Source: Sepiola atlantica (lineage: Eukaryota > Mollusca > Cephalopoda > Sepiida > Sepiolidae). Taken from it: 64,000 bases of DNA. Shown piece after piece: positions 1 to 11,947 of this stretch. The stretch is taken from positions 76,073,844 to 76,137,843 of the forward strand of contig OY744525.1 of NCBI GenBank assembly GCA_963556195.1. The letters run 5' to 3'. The position numbers were made by a program, and so were the translations under genes. Numbering within the stretch: the first letter of the stretch is position 1; each line of letters begins with the position of its first letter. The notes beneath the pieces were generated by a model. That model was not told the DNA's origin. It saw only the letters and a program-made list of their open reading frames with translations, and did not search any database.

Positions 1-835
1 GCTCAGGCGGAAGACGATTTAATTGTAATGTTTTTAACAATCATTTTTTTTATTGTTTTATTCGTTACCAGCCTCCCCACCCCACCCCGTCGACTTGCTA
101 TCAAGCGATGAGAAAGATCAAAGGCGTCATTAAAGTTTTCATTGCAGTCAGTGACTTGAGCGTTCTATTTCTTTGGAAAGATTAAACATTTGAGTTAGGG
201 GTACGAACGATTTTGACACCATCTGAGTGCAGGTCGGGAGGGTTCTATTTTACATAAAATTTTCAAGTTAAATTCAATTTTTACGATATCTTCTGTTTAT
301 TAAATTGTTACGTGAAAGTACAGATTAGTTAACAAATCGCCACCCCCCCATTCTCCCCATGTAAAAAATCGTTGTCTAAATAATGTTATTATTTAAAGCC
401 GATTCGTAATCAAGTTACAAGATTAAATACATCATAATTCCTTTAGATTTCTTCGTAAACAAGTCAGCCATTTTAATTGACAAAACAGCCATTACTTCGT
501 GTGTGTGCAAAACTTGAAAGGAATTTATAAACTATTGAGTAGAAAGTCATTTAAACTGGCTTTAAATTCTTAGAAAATTTCCATGTATTTAAAAAAGCAA
601 AATTATTTTCTTGTTCTCAGGAAACGAAAATTTACGTATAATCCTATACTTCGTCCGACATGTTCTCCTATAACTCTCAAAATATTAGCGAGATTTTGTC
701 AAATATTATCTTACGGTCTTACACTTAAAGTGACATCTCAACCCATATTGACGAGATCCTTTGATGCCCACCCCTATCCTTCGACCACTCATTGGCAGAA
801 TAGAACGTTTATGAAAAAAGGTATATTTTTATTAT
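1..835. other. AT-rich DNA with no recognised feature
   Basis: No ORF, repeat or RNA gene here looks real on either strand. Base composition is AT-rich with short C runs near 65-90 and 340-360. Nothing was recognised. Confidence 0.6.
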
Positions 836-988
836 GGAGCGCTGAAAAAGAGCCGCTCCTTTTTTTATAGGAGTTGGAGCAGGAGCGGCTCCTTTTTGAA
901 AATGGGGAGCGTGAGAGGAGCCAGCTCCAATTTTGGGCGTTGGAGCAGGAGCGGGAGCAGCTCCAAAAGTAGTGGAGCACATAAAGCC

Positions 989-991
<3 letters not shown>
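836..991 (-). mobile_element. hAT-like transposon terminus with GGAGC subterminal repeats
   Basis: GGAGC and its complement GCTCC recur many times in both orientations over about 150 bp. The block ends at 991 in AAAGCCCTG, so the other strand begins CAGGGCTTT. A CAGGG start with clustered short subterminal repeats is typical of hAT-superfamily ends. I see no transposase and no matching second end, so this is probably a solo terminus or a decayed non-autonomous copy. It abuts a TA microsatellite, which hides any 8-bp target duplication. Confidence 0.5.

Positions 992-1050
<59 letters not shown>
992..1050. repeat. (TA)n microsatellite
   Basis: About 59 bp of uninterrupted TA dinucleotides directly after the hAT-like end. 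Any ORF through it is low complexity. Confidence 0.95.
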
Positions 1051-1053
<3 letters not shown>

Positions 1054-4000
1054 TACTTCAGGTGGTGATATTTTGAGATACTTTTGGTTAAAATCTAATC
1101 ATTTTTGGACCTGGTCCCACCACTTTTACCAGAAGTATAGATCGTTTATTTCATGTTATATCTGTTTATATATAATTCAAAATATTTGATTTTCTCATAT
1201 TTTACAGTATTTTAGATTATTATACTTTAGTTTTATTTAACTTACAATCAAGATTTGCCCTGAGCATCACCAGACCTCTGCATGCCACTGATGGATAGCA
1301 ACACAAGACAAAAGAAAAAACTTATATCAAATGGCAATACTGAGAATACTAACCCAATAAGAATGATATGAAAGGACCAGAGAAATTAAATTGTTAAAAG
1401 GAAACAAAAACAAAAGGTGGAGAGACATGATGGGAACGTAATTTCAATGATTACAAACTAAAACTCAATCATTAAATTTGTAGGCTATTCTTAAGATCAA
1501 GTGATCTACAAAATTCTTTGCGCCTAAGTATAGCAAGTCTGATGAAAATAGTGATCAAAGATTTAAAGGTAGTTTCCTGACCATGTCCTTCTGTTCAATT
1601 TGAAATAAATCATTACTGTACCAACCACTGACCAGTACAGGTCAGATTATCAAATATGGTGATTTTACTTGTGTCTGGTACATGAATGTGCATGTGTTGG
1701 CTAAGCGATTGAAGGGTGGGGGAGTAAGTGGGGGTGAAAGGAAGGTCTTCTGTCAAATGTGTTTAGTAGGGGGGGGGGCATCTAATCATAGGAAGAAAAA
1801 TGGCATGTTTAATTAGGCTAACTGTCTTTTCTTTTTCTGTCTGCGTTCTTTTGGAAAATTTCAATTTTGACTGATTTTGAGTCCGTAACGAGACGTAAGC
1901 ATCGAAACGTAGGTTGATCCGTGTAGATTGTTTCTAATGTTTATTTAATTTTACTTATAAAAGCTCTAATTTATATTTAGCTTCATTTTTTTTAAATATT
2001 GGTTTGAAGTTCATGTTATACATATATTTAAACTTATTTGATTAATAGGCAGCATATTTTCATTTAGGCAAACATTAAGTAACACAGAGCGTTTTTGCTT
2101 TATAATGCTTTTTTTTATTTTTTCAATTTTCCGAATAATCCATCTAATATTTTGGTCAAATTGGTGTATGTAAGTTCTGTGGGTTTCTTATTCAATTTTT
2201 CTTTTTTTTTCATGAGTAATTTCGACTTGGTGTGCTTACAACTATGTCTTTACTGTTTTTTAACGGCTAGTAATTTATGACTTTAAAATGAGTTGCATGC
2301 ATACGTGATTACACACTAGGCGTATGCAAAATTCAAAAGATTGTTTAATGACTAAGAATGTGTTAATGTTATGCTAAACACTTAAAAATGTGACTAGTTT
2401 CGTAATTAATATTATTGATTGTGGGATGTCTAGTTTTTATGTAAAGGGTTTCAAGAATTTTCAATCTTTTGATGTTGGTATCGTGGTGTATTATTTTTGT
2501 ATTATTAACTAGTATGTGTCTATATTGAGAAGGGGGCAGTCATGTTTTTTAGCTGTTAGCAAATGGAGCCAGTATCGGAGAGATGTAATGTGAGTCTTCA
2601 GGAAAGTGTTGTGGTAGTGAAACAAATGTAATAATTAGTTTTATTATTATTGTTGGAGATACGTTCTCCCATAGGGCATTAAAACCGTTATATTACATTG
2701 GTTGTTCCTAATGTGTTTTGGGTCTGAGAAAATTTATTGTTAACTACATAGTTTGAGGTTTTCAATTTTTTATAATAAATAATACATCTTATTTTACTAT
2801 TACAGTTGATGGGGGATATATGTATTATATTTATATATATGATGGGGGGATCGATGTATTATATTTTTTAGAGCTTTTTCATCTAATTTAAAGTTTGGAT
2901 GCATTTGGTTACAGTAGAATAGATTAATGATATAGTGGGAATTATTTAGCTGATTATTACTAGTATTGTCTATGTCTCTAATCATTAATTTAATTTTTAT
3001 TTACAATATAATTGGGAAATTGATTGTTAATTAGAAGTTGCTTAATTTTTTTTAATTCGTTAAGGAATATTTTTCTGGTTAGAGATTGGTTTTGCGCAGT
3101 TTAATAGAGTTTTTATCATTGCTATTTTATATAAACACTAACCTCAATATAATTATCCTTTCAGAAAAAGACCAAACTTAATAGTGTTTATTTAAAAGAA
3201 CAATCTCAATAGCATTGTTCCTTAATGGTTGGTTGTTGGGTTTTATGGCATGTCACTCACTGTTGGGTTTTATTATGCCAAAATATTGTGCATGTTTTGT
3301 ATATGATTGGTTTGTAGATTAATTTGTTTTGCAAATTTTGTGTGAATCTTTAGAAGTTTTTATTTAATGGCTGCAGTGTGTATTTTCTAAAAATGCAAAA
3401 GTCTGGAGAGCAAAAAAACTATTCAAAGTCGGTAACATATGGCAATTATCACTTGATGATAAGTAGAAAATGTGCGAAAATTAGTATTTTTTAAATTATC
3501 AATTTTATAAAAACTGATGGAAAAAATCTGTTTTAAAGCATTTTCTCTCTCATGAAAAAAATCTCTCAAGTTGTGTGATGAAAATGAACAGGATAATGGA
3601 AAATTTTGTAAATTTTTTCTACTAGGCTAAAAAATGGGTAAATTTTTAAATGAGCACACTATAGAGGCCTAGTATTTAGGTGTTTAGATATTATAAAGAT
3701 TAATATAAATAAAGAGATCACGTAAAAGTGATTATAAAGTTAGCCACAATGTTCATCTGAAATTTTCACCAAAAATCAGAAATTATGAAAATCATTGTCA
3801 TTTTTTATATAAGTGAATTAATCCATTTAGACCTATTTTAAAGCATCTTTCTTCCCCTGTTTGAATATTTATGAGTTGATATCCAAAAGATGCTTTTAAG
3901 TTGTGTGGGTGAAGAATGAACAAAACAGAATATTTTGTAAAATGAGTACAGGGCGATGAAATGGCTAAGTTTGTTTTTTTAATAGTATTAGATAGCATCT

Positions 4001-5624
4001 AGTATTTTGAAATTCATATAATACTAGCTAACCCTACCCATCATTGCCTGTTAGTATTTATACTTTTATTTTACACAGACACTACAAATATTAATATAAA
4101 ACTTCAACAGATAAATAAAAAAATTGAACTGTAATTTCTGAAGTGATATTTATTTTCTAATATCAAAGTTTCAAATCGAATAACAATAATTTTAGGATGC
4201 TGAAAGCGTATGAAGAAAAATAATTTTTTATGAAAAATTGTATTGGTTTATTATGTGCTAAAATATTGTGAACCATAATTATCGATTATTTATTGTATGA
4301 ATTTTAATTCTATCTCTAAGTTTCACTTATGTAAATGATGTAAGGGTAATGAAAAACATTGTATTGGAAAAATGGGGTGTGGGAAATGAAGAAATTGGAG
4401 CTATACTGTCATTGATAAAATTGTATGGTAAAAGAAAAATCAGTAAATTTGTACTTTAAGCCTCTACACTTTGCGCTATTGAGAAATAATAATGAAATCG
4501 GAACTAAACTGGTATTAGAATAATTCTACTGTAAGCCCTCACACTAAGCGCAATTAAATGTCAAGATGCAGAAAATACCTGAAGAGAAGAGGAAAAAACT
4601 ATTGTAAACTTTTATCAATATTATTATTTGTCAATAATCTCGTCCACTTTCCCCCCTTTTATCTTTCATTAAATATAGACATCGTTAAAACAGTAGTAAT
4701 ATATGGAAAAAAGATTTAAATAAAAGTAACTATATAATGGAAAAAGTTAGTAAATCCGAAAAAAAAAAAAAAAATGCATTTTTCGTTTTAATTATTTAAA
4801 AACAATCCTATGTATATCTATAAGCATTTTTAATGCAAAGTAGCGACGGTGATCCATTCTTCATGAATGATAAAAGTCTGCTAGTATCCTTAAAAATACA
4901 GCAATGAAAATGTAACATAAACAATAGTGTAAGTATATATTAGAAGAAAAAATATTTTACCTCGTATTATGATATACAATTAATCTTAGCAAATAAAGAA
5001 ATAAATAGTTTGATGTTTATTGTAATTATTTTTTTTAATTAAAAGGTGTAAGTTCATGCTTCTATTTATGTCAGTAAGGAAAAATGTCTCTAATTTAACA
5101 ATATTCCTAGCTGGAATAAATATTTTCAAAAAGATAGTAAAGCGAAATACATAGTATTCATGTAAAGAACATGGTGCAAGAATAAAAAAATAACTCACTC
5201 GTCAGTATCAAATATTGATTTGGCAGATTCAAAACTATCTCTGTCAAACTTCAAAAATTCTACTTTATATATTAGATAAAGTTTTATATTGAAAGAGTTC
5301 AACTAAAAAGTTTTATAGATCAGTCACATTCGAAATGTTAACCCAGTGCAGGCAATAGCAAAAGAAATAAAAAAATCCAACATTTTCCTGAAAGTATGGG
5401 AATTAAAACATTGAAACTGATATTATGAAAATTTTAAAACATGAAAACTAGTGGAATCATAAACTGGACCTTTGGACAAATTCAATGGTTTTGGAGATAA
5501 TCAGAAGATATATTTAAAAGGATCTTTTATACAACTATTGCCGCTTAAAATACCAGTATACCCACCACTGGGAAACAAGATTGGGAGTAAGACATGGAGA
5601 AACAATCATGCACAGAAGTTGATG
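1051..5624. other. Long AT-rich stretch without a recognised gene
   Basis: No convincing coding region in 4.5 kb. Small items: a G run at about 1,771-1,779, a motif with GACGTAAGCATCGAAACG near 1,890-1,910 of the sort seen near LINE 3' ends, and a block at about 3,228-3,295 (TTTTATGGCATGTCACTC) that partly resembles 46,895-46,990. Poly-A and poly-T runs are frequent. Confidence 0.5.
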
Positions 5625-5978
5625 TTACTTGCAATGAGCAGATACAATGGTATTAGAGCACTCAATAAATTCAGTTGTAATCGATTCAATTTGTGCTTCT
5701 TCCAGAATTGAAATGGTTGACATTTTATGGCTAGATGATCGTGCTGTATGCCCAACTCCACTACATATTATATTGGGGGGGCGTGAGCATCTCACGCTAA
5801 AAATTTCAGGATGAAATATGATGAACATCCAATGGAAAATTTTGTAAATATTATCCTTAATAAAGAATTGCTGATCCATTGTTGCTGGATCACTTTGAAA
5901 CGAACGGAAACGGTTATTCCAACTTTCCACTGGATACCCACTCCAGTTCGCTATCGAATGATCGTTGTTATGGCACAC
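5625..5978 (-). CDS. Unrecognised 117-codon ORF
   Basis: An open frame of 117 codons with mixed composition, unlike the low-complexity ORFs elsewhere. It is rich in Ser, Ile and His and has scattered Cys. I recognise no domain. It could be part of a decayed mobile-element protein, an isolated exon, or chance; the upstream frame on the same strand has stops. No function is proposed. Confidence 0.15.
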   Translation of the reverse strand: MCHNNDHSIANWSGYPVESWNNRFRSFQSDPATMDQQFFIKDNIYKIFHWMFIIFHPEIFSVRCSRPPNIICSGVGHTARSSSHKMSTISILEEAQIESITTEFIECSNTIVSAHCK

Positions 5979-6284
5979 ATTTGATCATAACCCAAGAATT
6001 ACCCATTTCGTCAAGGAAGGCAACTTTAAGATGTAGCATGATCTCAATACTCAGAGTCTTCAATGACTAGCTACACACTCATTTGTCGGTAATTGATTTT
6101 TGTAAAGATGCTGTTTGTGTATAACATAAATGGGTTTTTGACCCAGATCCCTAAAAATATTTTGAACAAAATCTTTTTATCATGAAGACAATAAAATTCC
6201 AACTTGCTATCAAACACCCTCAAGTGATCATTTTTATCAGAGTTATGGATTTTATTCCTATATTTGAACATATTCCCATCTCGA

Positions 6285-6551
6285 ATAGTATGGCCACATT
6301 GGTATGATCACATTGAAAGAATGGATGAGAGTTCTTGGGTTAGTAAATGTAGAACAGTTGCGGTAGCAGGTTCAGTTCACAGGAAAAAGCTAAAGCAAAC
6401 ATGGGAGGAAGTGATAAGAATGGACCTAAAGGAAAATAGAATAAATAAATACCTGACAGAAATAGGTTAGTTTGGAAGTCAATTTCTAAAATCCACCCAA
6501 CACATATTAGCATGTAAAACAGATGTTAAACCGAATACGATGATGATATGC
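6285..6551 (+). mobile_element. LINE family A, 3'-terminal fragment
   Basis: Translation gives WYDHIERMDESSWVSKCR and then a KQTWEEVIRMDLKENRINK segment. This matches the C-terminal end of the LINE at 35,785-38,685 and the fragments at 43,294 and 44,128. It ends with ACGATGATGAT, the short GAT tail usual for this family. Only the 3' end is present, as expected from 5'-truncated target-primed insertion. The first codons (6,264-6,284) belong to flanking sequence. Confidence 0.8.
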
Positions 6552-6814
6552 TGATCTGTGCACAGTGTGAGATGAGACACTAACAGGTATTACCATTCCG
6601 GAGGTAGTGGTAACCAAAGCTCCCTAATAGGACCTCACCATTGGATGCAGTTTTGTGTCATGCTCAGGACGATTTAGGAGTAGGGAGATGGGGTGCTTGA
6701 TAGAATTGGGGAATAGGGTAGCTAGAAAAAAGTAGAAAGGGGTAGAAAAGTTGAATTTTAGAGTAGTGGCTAAGCATGACTAAGGTAGTTTAGTGTTGTG
6801 TTCGGGACATTAGC

Positions 6815-7135
6815 TTAATGCCATTGTCATTTTAAATAAACAATATTATTGTATTTTAAGAGAACACCAAGCTCAATACCATTGTCCTTTTAGAAAACTA
6901 CTAAGCCAACAAATACTGTTTACAAAAATAAAAATTGCCGCAGTTTAGAAGAATTTCTTCTTCTCTGAATGAGGACAGAAACGATTAAGTGTAGTATCAG
7001 AACAAATACTACACTTTGCTCCTAGCCAAAAGGGAAACACTAAATAGCATTGTCACTTTAGATAAACACCAAACTGAATGACATTTTCTTTTAGATAAAC
7101 ACTAAGCTCAATAGCATTGTCATTTTAGATAAATT
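6815..7135. repeat. Degenerate 30-40-bp minisatellite
   Basis: The phrase AACACTAAGCTCAATAGCATTGTC recurs with changes near 6,820, 6,860, 7,040, 7,070 and 7,105, each joined by a TTTTAGAT-like link. A weaker copy of the phrase is at about 3,135-3,220. The array is split by about 130 bp that contains the U2-like fragment at 7,000-7,034. Confidence 0.7.
7000..7034 (-). repeat. U2 snRNA-like SINE head fragment
   Basis: The reverse complement reads CCCTTTTGGCTAGGAGCAAAG and continues TGTAGTATTTGTTC. This is U2 snRNA positions about 11-46 with a few changes, including the branch-point-recognition GTAGTA. The SINE body is absent. With its flank, GTGTAGTATC and AATACTACAC form a small inverted repeat (6,989-7,014). 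Most likely a truncated, old copy of the U2-headed SINE, sitting inside a minisatellite. Confidence 0.7.
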
Positions 7136-7589
7136 TAATTTTCTATGTAGTTCTTTATGCTGGCAAAACAGTAGGTGTGCACCTATGTGCATGGTAGGAG
7201 GTGGGCTCTAGCCCCTTAACGCCCTCCCTACACTACAATGACCTGCATGCAATAAAGTGTGAGAGGTAAAGCAGAAATGACTGTAAACGTTGCCGAGCAT
7301 AGCAACAGCAAGAATAACGTCAAAAGTGAAAATTGGATATTGAGTAAAGTCACCTCACACGGCCCCCTCCTCGCCCATTTCAACCACCGAACAACCTGCA
7401 TCATATATACAGAATCCGACAACCCCATTCCTCCACCCACTGAACCGACAAACCCAGCCCGAGCAAGAGTCGCCACATCACTTAAAATTATATTCGATAG
7501 CATGCCTACAAAATTGAATGCATGAAACACATAAACCTGTTTCATTGCTCGACTTTTAGAGCGTAATTTGCAAGTAAGTATGCAATCTG

Positions 7590-7745
7590 TAAACCTCTCT
7601 CTCTCTCTCTCACTCTTTGTCTCTTGCCCTCCTGTAGCCAAAGTTATACGCTCTCACGGCACAATGGCACCGAGGTTTTGGAAATTTAATAAACCTTATA
7701 GCCAGATAAAAATTACGCTGCTCCGCCCGACACCGCTTCTCCCTT
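7590..7745 (+). repeat. CT tract plus short dispersed repeat R1
   Basis: A CT run is followed by TGTAGCCAAAGTTATACGCT and then GGAAATTTAATAAACCTTAT and CAGATAAAAATTACGCT. The same roughly 110-bp string follows a CT-rich tract at 11,315 and, more diverged, at 11,500 and 27,183. The body is not a recognised tRNA or snRNA. The 137-codon ORF antisense to this area is probably fortuitous. Confidence 0.75.
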
Positions 7746-7930
7746 TCTTCAAAATTCGAAACTTACTACCACCGCTGCTACCTGCTTCCATCATTGGTTT
7801 GTAAATTTAAAAAATTTTAATCATCTGAAATACAAGACAACGATGATGCTTATGATGATGAACCATATTTCTTTGAACAATTATGATAATCAACCATAAT
7901 ATATACTGTGTTTCTGCTTTAATATATATG

Positions 7931-7959
<29 letters not shown>

Positions 7960-7962
<3 letters not shown>

Positions 7963-8290
7963 ACTATTATACTAAAACTGAGTTAATCAACGTTAGCTTC
8001 CCGTAAGCTTTTTTCCTATACATTTGAATCGCACAAATTACATGCTAAAATATCCCTCAGATTTGGAATTTAGTAATGTTAGAAAAAAAACAAAAAACTT
8101 CTATTCTAATTGTTCTAATTAGCAGCAATTTGCAATTAACTCACTAAGGGACCTAACTCTTACGAACTCTCTATCACTCTCACCTTTTCTAACTGTATGC
8201 TGTTTGAGCCCCCACCCCTTATACTGCTCTTATTTTATGTTATATCTATCACTTTCGTCTCCGCCTCTCTCTCTCTCTCTCTCGCTGTTA
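7960..8290 (+). repeat. Diverged repeat, copy 1
   Basis: Shares an ordered set of phrases with 9,335-9,560: a TA tract, CTTTTTTCCTATA, GCTAAAATAT, TTGTTCTAATTAG, AATTTGCAATTAACT and CTATCACTCT. The two blocks are in the same orientation and appear to be old copies of one repeat or a local duplication. Function unknown. Confidence 0.5.
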
Positions 8291-8591
8291 ATTAACACTT
8301 GAATATAATAAAAAAAAGGAAAGAATTGAAAGATTAGAATATTCCATCATATATAAATGGAATATCACAACTACTATTTAATCAGTAGCTGTCAAGTGAA
8401 AGCGAGAGGGGGGATATAGCGAAAAGAAAGAGACTAATTTGAGATTTTGTCTTTCTTTTATGTATTTCACTAGCCTTTCCAACTAATTTTCTTTTTCAAA
8501 CTATCTAATCTGAGCTCAATGGCTCATCTAACAGGTCATACTTTGTTTTTTCTTATCATCATCATATTCAGATTAATGTCTGTTTTACATG

Positions 8592-9115
8592 CTGCCATGT
8601 GTGGGATGGCTTTTACAAATTGACTTCATTGCTTGAACAACCTTCACTAACCACTCGTTTGCTTCTAATTTACGCAAGCCAGACAATATCTTGGCACTCT
8701 GTCAAAAGCTTACTCCAGATCCACAAAAGCAAAATACAGGTTCTTCTTACCAAGGTACGTCTCTTGCATTTGTCTCAAGATAAATAGAACTTCAGTGGTA
8801 CTTTGTTCAGGCATAAAACCAAACTGTATTTCATCTATGTTTATCTGACTTCTTATTTGCTGCTCTATTATTCTCTCAATCCATCAATTTTAAACCTCTG
8901 TAATTACTTCTATCTAGAGCTTCCCTTTACCTTTGTAACAGTTGACAATTGTACTAAGTTCCTAGTCTTTTTGGAATAATCTCTTCTATCATGATGTGTC
9001 AAGTCTGATCAGCCTATTGCCTGTGTAACTCGCAATACTTGAGGGTCCTCTAGCCTTACCCTTCTTTACCTTACTAACTGCTTCCCATACTATTTCTTTC
9101 TCAAGTTTTATACCT
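8592..9115 (-). pseudogene. LINE family A reverse transcriptase fragment
   Basis: On the minus strand a frame reads LYFAFVDLE then AFDRVPR, the aspartate-bearing RT motif A. Upstream is EKEIVWEAVSKVKKGKARGPS, matching EKEMVQKAVSKMKNGKARRPS of the LINE at 35,785-38,685. Both frames carry stops, so it is dead. It holds only the N-terminal half of the RT domain, has no 3' tail, and is a rearranged remnant. Confidence 0.75.
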
Positions 9116-9334
9116 TATAAAATATATACATATGTTTAAGAAATTATTAATAAAAATTTCCTCTTCAGCACAAAATATCAAAAGAAAATTATTATTTCGT
9201 TACAGGTTTTATTTAAAATCTCTGAAACATATGTACACATAATTTTTTGTTAATGTTGAATTTTTTGAACATGATGACATAATATTGGTTATGTCATAAA
9301 TTTTGGTATTCTTATATATATATATATATATATA

Positions 9335-9560
9335 TTACGGCTTTTTCTCCTATATTTTAATAACACAAAATACACGTTAAAATATAACTTAGTTCTGGGA
9401 TTGCATTATGCTTGAAAATAATTCTGTTTGAACTGTTCTAATTGGCCGTAATTTACAATTAACTGACCAAGTCACTGACACCTATCTTTCTCTAAGTTAT
9501 CTATGTATTTCTCTCGTCCCCTATCACTCTATACTGATTCAACCACTCATATTTCTGAAT
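9335..9560 (+). repeat. Diverged repeat, copy 2
   Basis: Partner of 7,960-8,290. It also begins after a TA tract (9,313-9,336) and ends in CT-rich DNA. The next few hundred bases are a separate local duplication. Confidence 0.5.
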
Positions 9561-9845
9561 GTCTATGAACATCTAGGAAAAGAGTGACTCTATTGTCAGC
9601 GCCATAATCTAGTTTACATACATCCGTCTGTACACACAAGCTCCTATGTAAATGAAATGGCAAAATAAGTCTCTTTACTTCTATGTATCTCTCTCCGCTT
9701 CTCATTCTATGCTGATTCAACCACTCTCTAATACTTCTGAATGTCTGAGCTTTCAGACAAAGAGTGACGCTCTTTCATAAGCATCATCATCTAATTTTCT
9801 GAACACAAACTTGTACGTAAATTAAATGGTATAAAAATCGGTGAT
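9490..9845 (+). repeat. Local tandem duplication, about 180 bp
   Basis: CTATGTATTTCTCTC ... CTGATTCAACCACTC ... TTCTGAATGTCT ... AAGAGTGACTCT near 9,505-9,590 recurs as CTATGTATCTCTCTC ... CTGATTCAACCACTC ... TTCTGAATGTCT ... AAGAGTGACGCT near 9,685-9,770. Each unit ends with a TATGTAAAT or TACGTAAAT string. Two units are visible. Confidence 0.7.
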
Positions 9846-10806
9846 ACTGATTTATCTTACCTAGATGCCGCTATTCCGAATCCGTGGCTGTTGGCTGCCA
9901 TCAGTGTACTGTTTCTTTTATACCAAAAGGTCATAAACAACGTTTTAAGTTTAATTTAGACAGTTTCAAACCAATATAAAATGATTGCACACTAAAAATT
10001 AAAAAATAAATTTTTAAATCGATTTTTTTTTAATTCTAATTATTTGACGGTGTAGCATCAACTCCCTTCTCAAAACGCAATTACACACACATACCACTAG
10101 GTGGTTCCAAACTCGATTTATCTCTCTTTGTCATGATGCCAGGCAGCATCTTGATCTGCCTTATAAAAAATGATGCACAGACTCGCTTTCACTCTTCGCG
10201 ACCTGCTACAGATAACATCAACCAGACCGTCTCCCTACTTGGGCTGATGGCTGCTATCACCATGTGCTCACATGAACTTTTCTCCACTCACACACATACA
10301 TACACAATACTCTCTACTATAGACATTCCCAATGGACACTGTTTCTATGTATACACATAGGTAAGTATACATCATTCCACTTACACTCACTTTGTATACA
10401 TTTTAATGAACACTATTTCATGCTCTTTTCCACATACAATTAAATGTTTTAATGAATCATATATTGTCGTCGACTTGTTACTTTGCTTTCATCAGAACAT
10501 GCTTGTATTGTGAACACAAATATATACATACGGGATACTTGGTGTCGACCTGGAATCCCGTCAATGGTTTTCAGTAATCAAATAAAAATTCTATTTTTAC
10601 TTGATATTTAATTTTCATTAAAAACATTTTTCTAGCAAATTTTAATAGATTCTAATTATAAAATTTTACCTGAAAAGGATTTTATGTGACTATTTTATTT
10701 TTAATTATGCCCATTTGATGTAGGAAAGGCAGCCTATTGATGGCGGCTTGCTCTTGTGAATTTGGAATAGCGGCATCTATGTCAGATAATTCAATGTCGC
10801 CAATAA
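9838..10806. mobile_element. Non-autonomous inverted-repeat element, about 970 bp
   Basis: The left arm carries TAGATGCCGCTATTCCGAAT with GGCTGCCATCA. The reverse complement of the right arm (about 10,725-10,806) carries TAGATGCCGCTATTCCAAAT with GCCGCCATCA. The arms are about 65 bp and diverged. No transposase is seen between them; the ORF at 10,133-10,360 has no recognised domain. Boundaries are approximate, no target duplication was identified, and the superfamily is unknown. Confidence 0.5.
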
Positions 10807-11249
10807 GTCTATATAAGAATAAAGAATTATAATACTTCTATATAATAATAATATAGAACTAAAGAAACTTATGTTTAGTTATGCAAGAAGAATGTCTTAA
10901 AAGATATGTCACAGTTTATAAATTTCCAAATGAAATCAAAGTAAAATAAATATTCACTACAGCTTCTCAAGCTGCCTGGAAACCACATCAACTGATTTCA
11001 CAAAGAACTTGAGTCACTACTTATCAAGGCTAAAAAACACTAAAGGTTAAAGATTAATACGATGGATAAATTTAAAGTTGAATGATGATGAATACTATGA
11101 GAGGATTGGAAGTCTCCACATATCACCCACTCAAAACAACAATCAGCCCAGAAAAAAAGCAGTTCTTCATGCCTACATTGTCAGAAACATCACTCATGGA
11201 ATGTGAGGACGAAAGGACAAAATCGGAGGGAGGGAGGCAGTCTCGTAAC
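10807..11249. other. No recognised feature
   Basis: AT-rich DNA without a gene, a long repeat or an RNA gene that I can support. Confidence 0.5.
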
Positions 11250-11610
11250 TAGTGCTTTCCCCACATTTTGTATTTCTTTCTATTCTTTCCCTATTTCTCT
11301 GCGTCTTTTTTCATCTTGTAGCCAAAGTTATGTACTCTCATGGCACAATGGAACAGAGATTTTGGAAATTTAATAAACCTTACAGCCAGATAAAAATTAC
11401 GCTCTGCCTGACACAACTTCTCCATCTCTCTCCAAATCATCAATTCTATCTATCTATAATTATTTTTTTTTATCTCCCTCCTCTCTCTCACTCATTTCTG
11501 TAATCAAAGTTTAGCAATCTCACAGCGCAATGGCGCCGAGGTTTGGGAAATTTAATAAGACATTTAGTCAGATAAAAGTTACGCTCTGCCTGGCATGCCT
11601 TCTTCAAATT
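11250..11610 (+). repeat. Two R1 repeat copies, each after a CT-rich tract
   Basis: Copy one (about 11,315-11,424) reads TGTAGCCAAAGTTATGTACT and GGAAATTTAATAAACCTTAC. Copy two (about 11,497-11,600) reads TGTAATCAAAGTTTAGCAAT and GGGAAATTTAATAAGAC. Both end in a TTACGCTCTGCCTG string. The copy at 7,640 matches copy one most closely. The repeated pairing with CT DNA suggests the tract is part of the element or of its target. Confidence 0.75.
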
Positions 11611-11674
11611 GAAGGCTAGGAACATTGCTATTAACACCACCATTACTAACTGCCACCAAGTATTTACCTCCCTC

Positions 11675-11947
11675 ACACCACAGGAAGACATGGCACAAGG
11701 CGGGGTGGTTGGAGAAGACATAGTGAACTATGGCCCACGTAAAATTGCATTATCCGTTTTCTATAATCTATAAACTAACCTCTTCCCAAAGTGAGAAGGC
11801 AAGGCCTGGGAGAGTGGACCTCCTAAAGCTGAATAGAACAAATACCATAGCCGGACAGAAAAAGGCCATCACAATGGCCCAGTCTCTCCCGAACTGATCG
11901 TCAAGGACGGAGCCGTAAAAAAGGAGACGGCTTTCTTCACCATCACA
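11675..11947 (-). mobile_element. SINE with non-U2 head (type I), copy 1
   Basis: On the minus strand the body phrase TAGGAGGTCCACTCTCCCAG is shared with the U2-headed SINEs, followed by a CTTCTC...GGGAAG hairpin and GGTTAGTTTATAG. The head is not U2; it carries GGCTCCGTCCTTGACGATCA and GCTATGGTATTTGTTC. The tail carries CCTTGTGCCATGTCTTCC, a variant seen in the copy at 46,165. The head origin is unknown; a degenerate B-box-like CAGTTCGGG may hint at tRNA. Confidence 0.6.

Noticed and set aside
7228..7641. 137-codon minus-strand ORF
   Set aside because: Starts in a CT tract complement and has no recognisable domain; plausible hydrophobic segments are not enough to call a gene.
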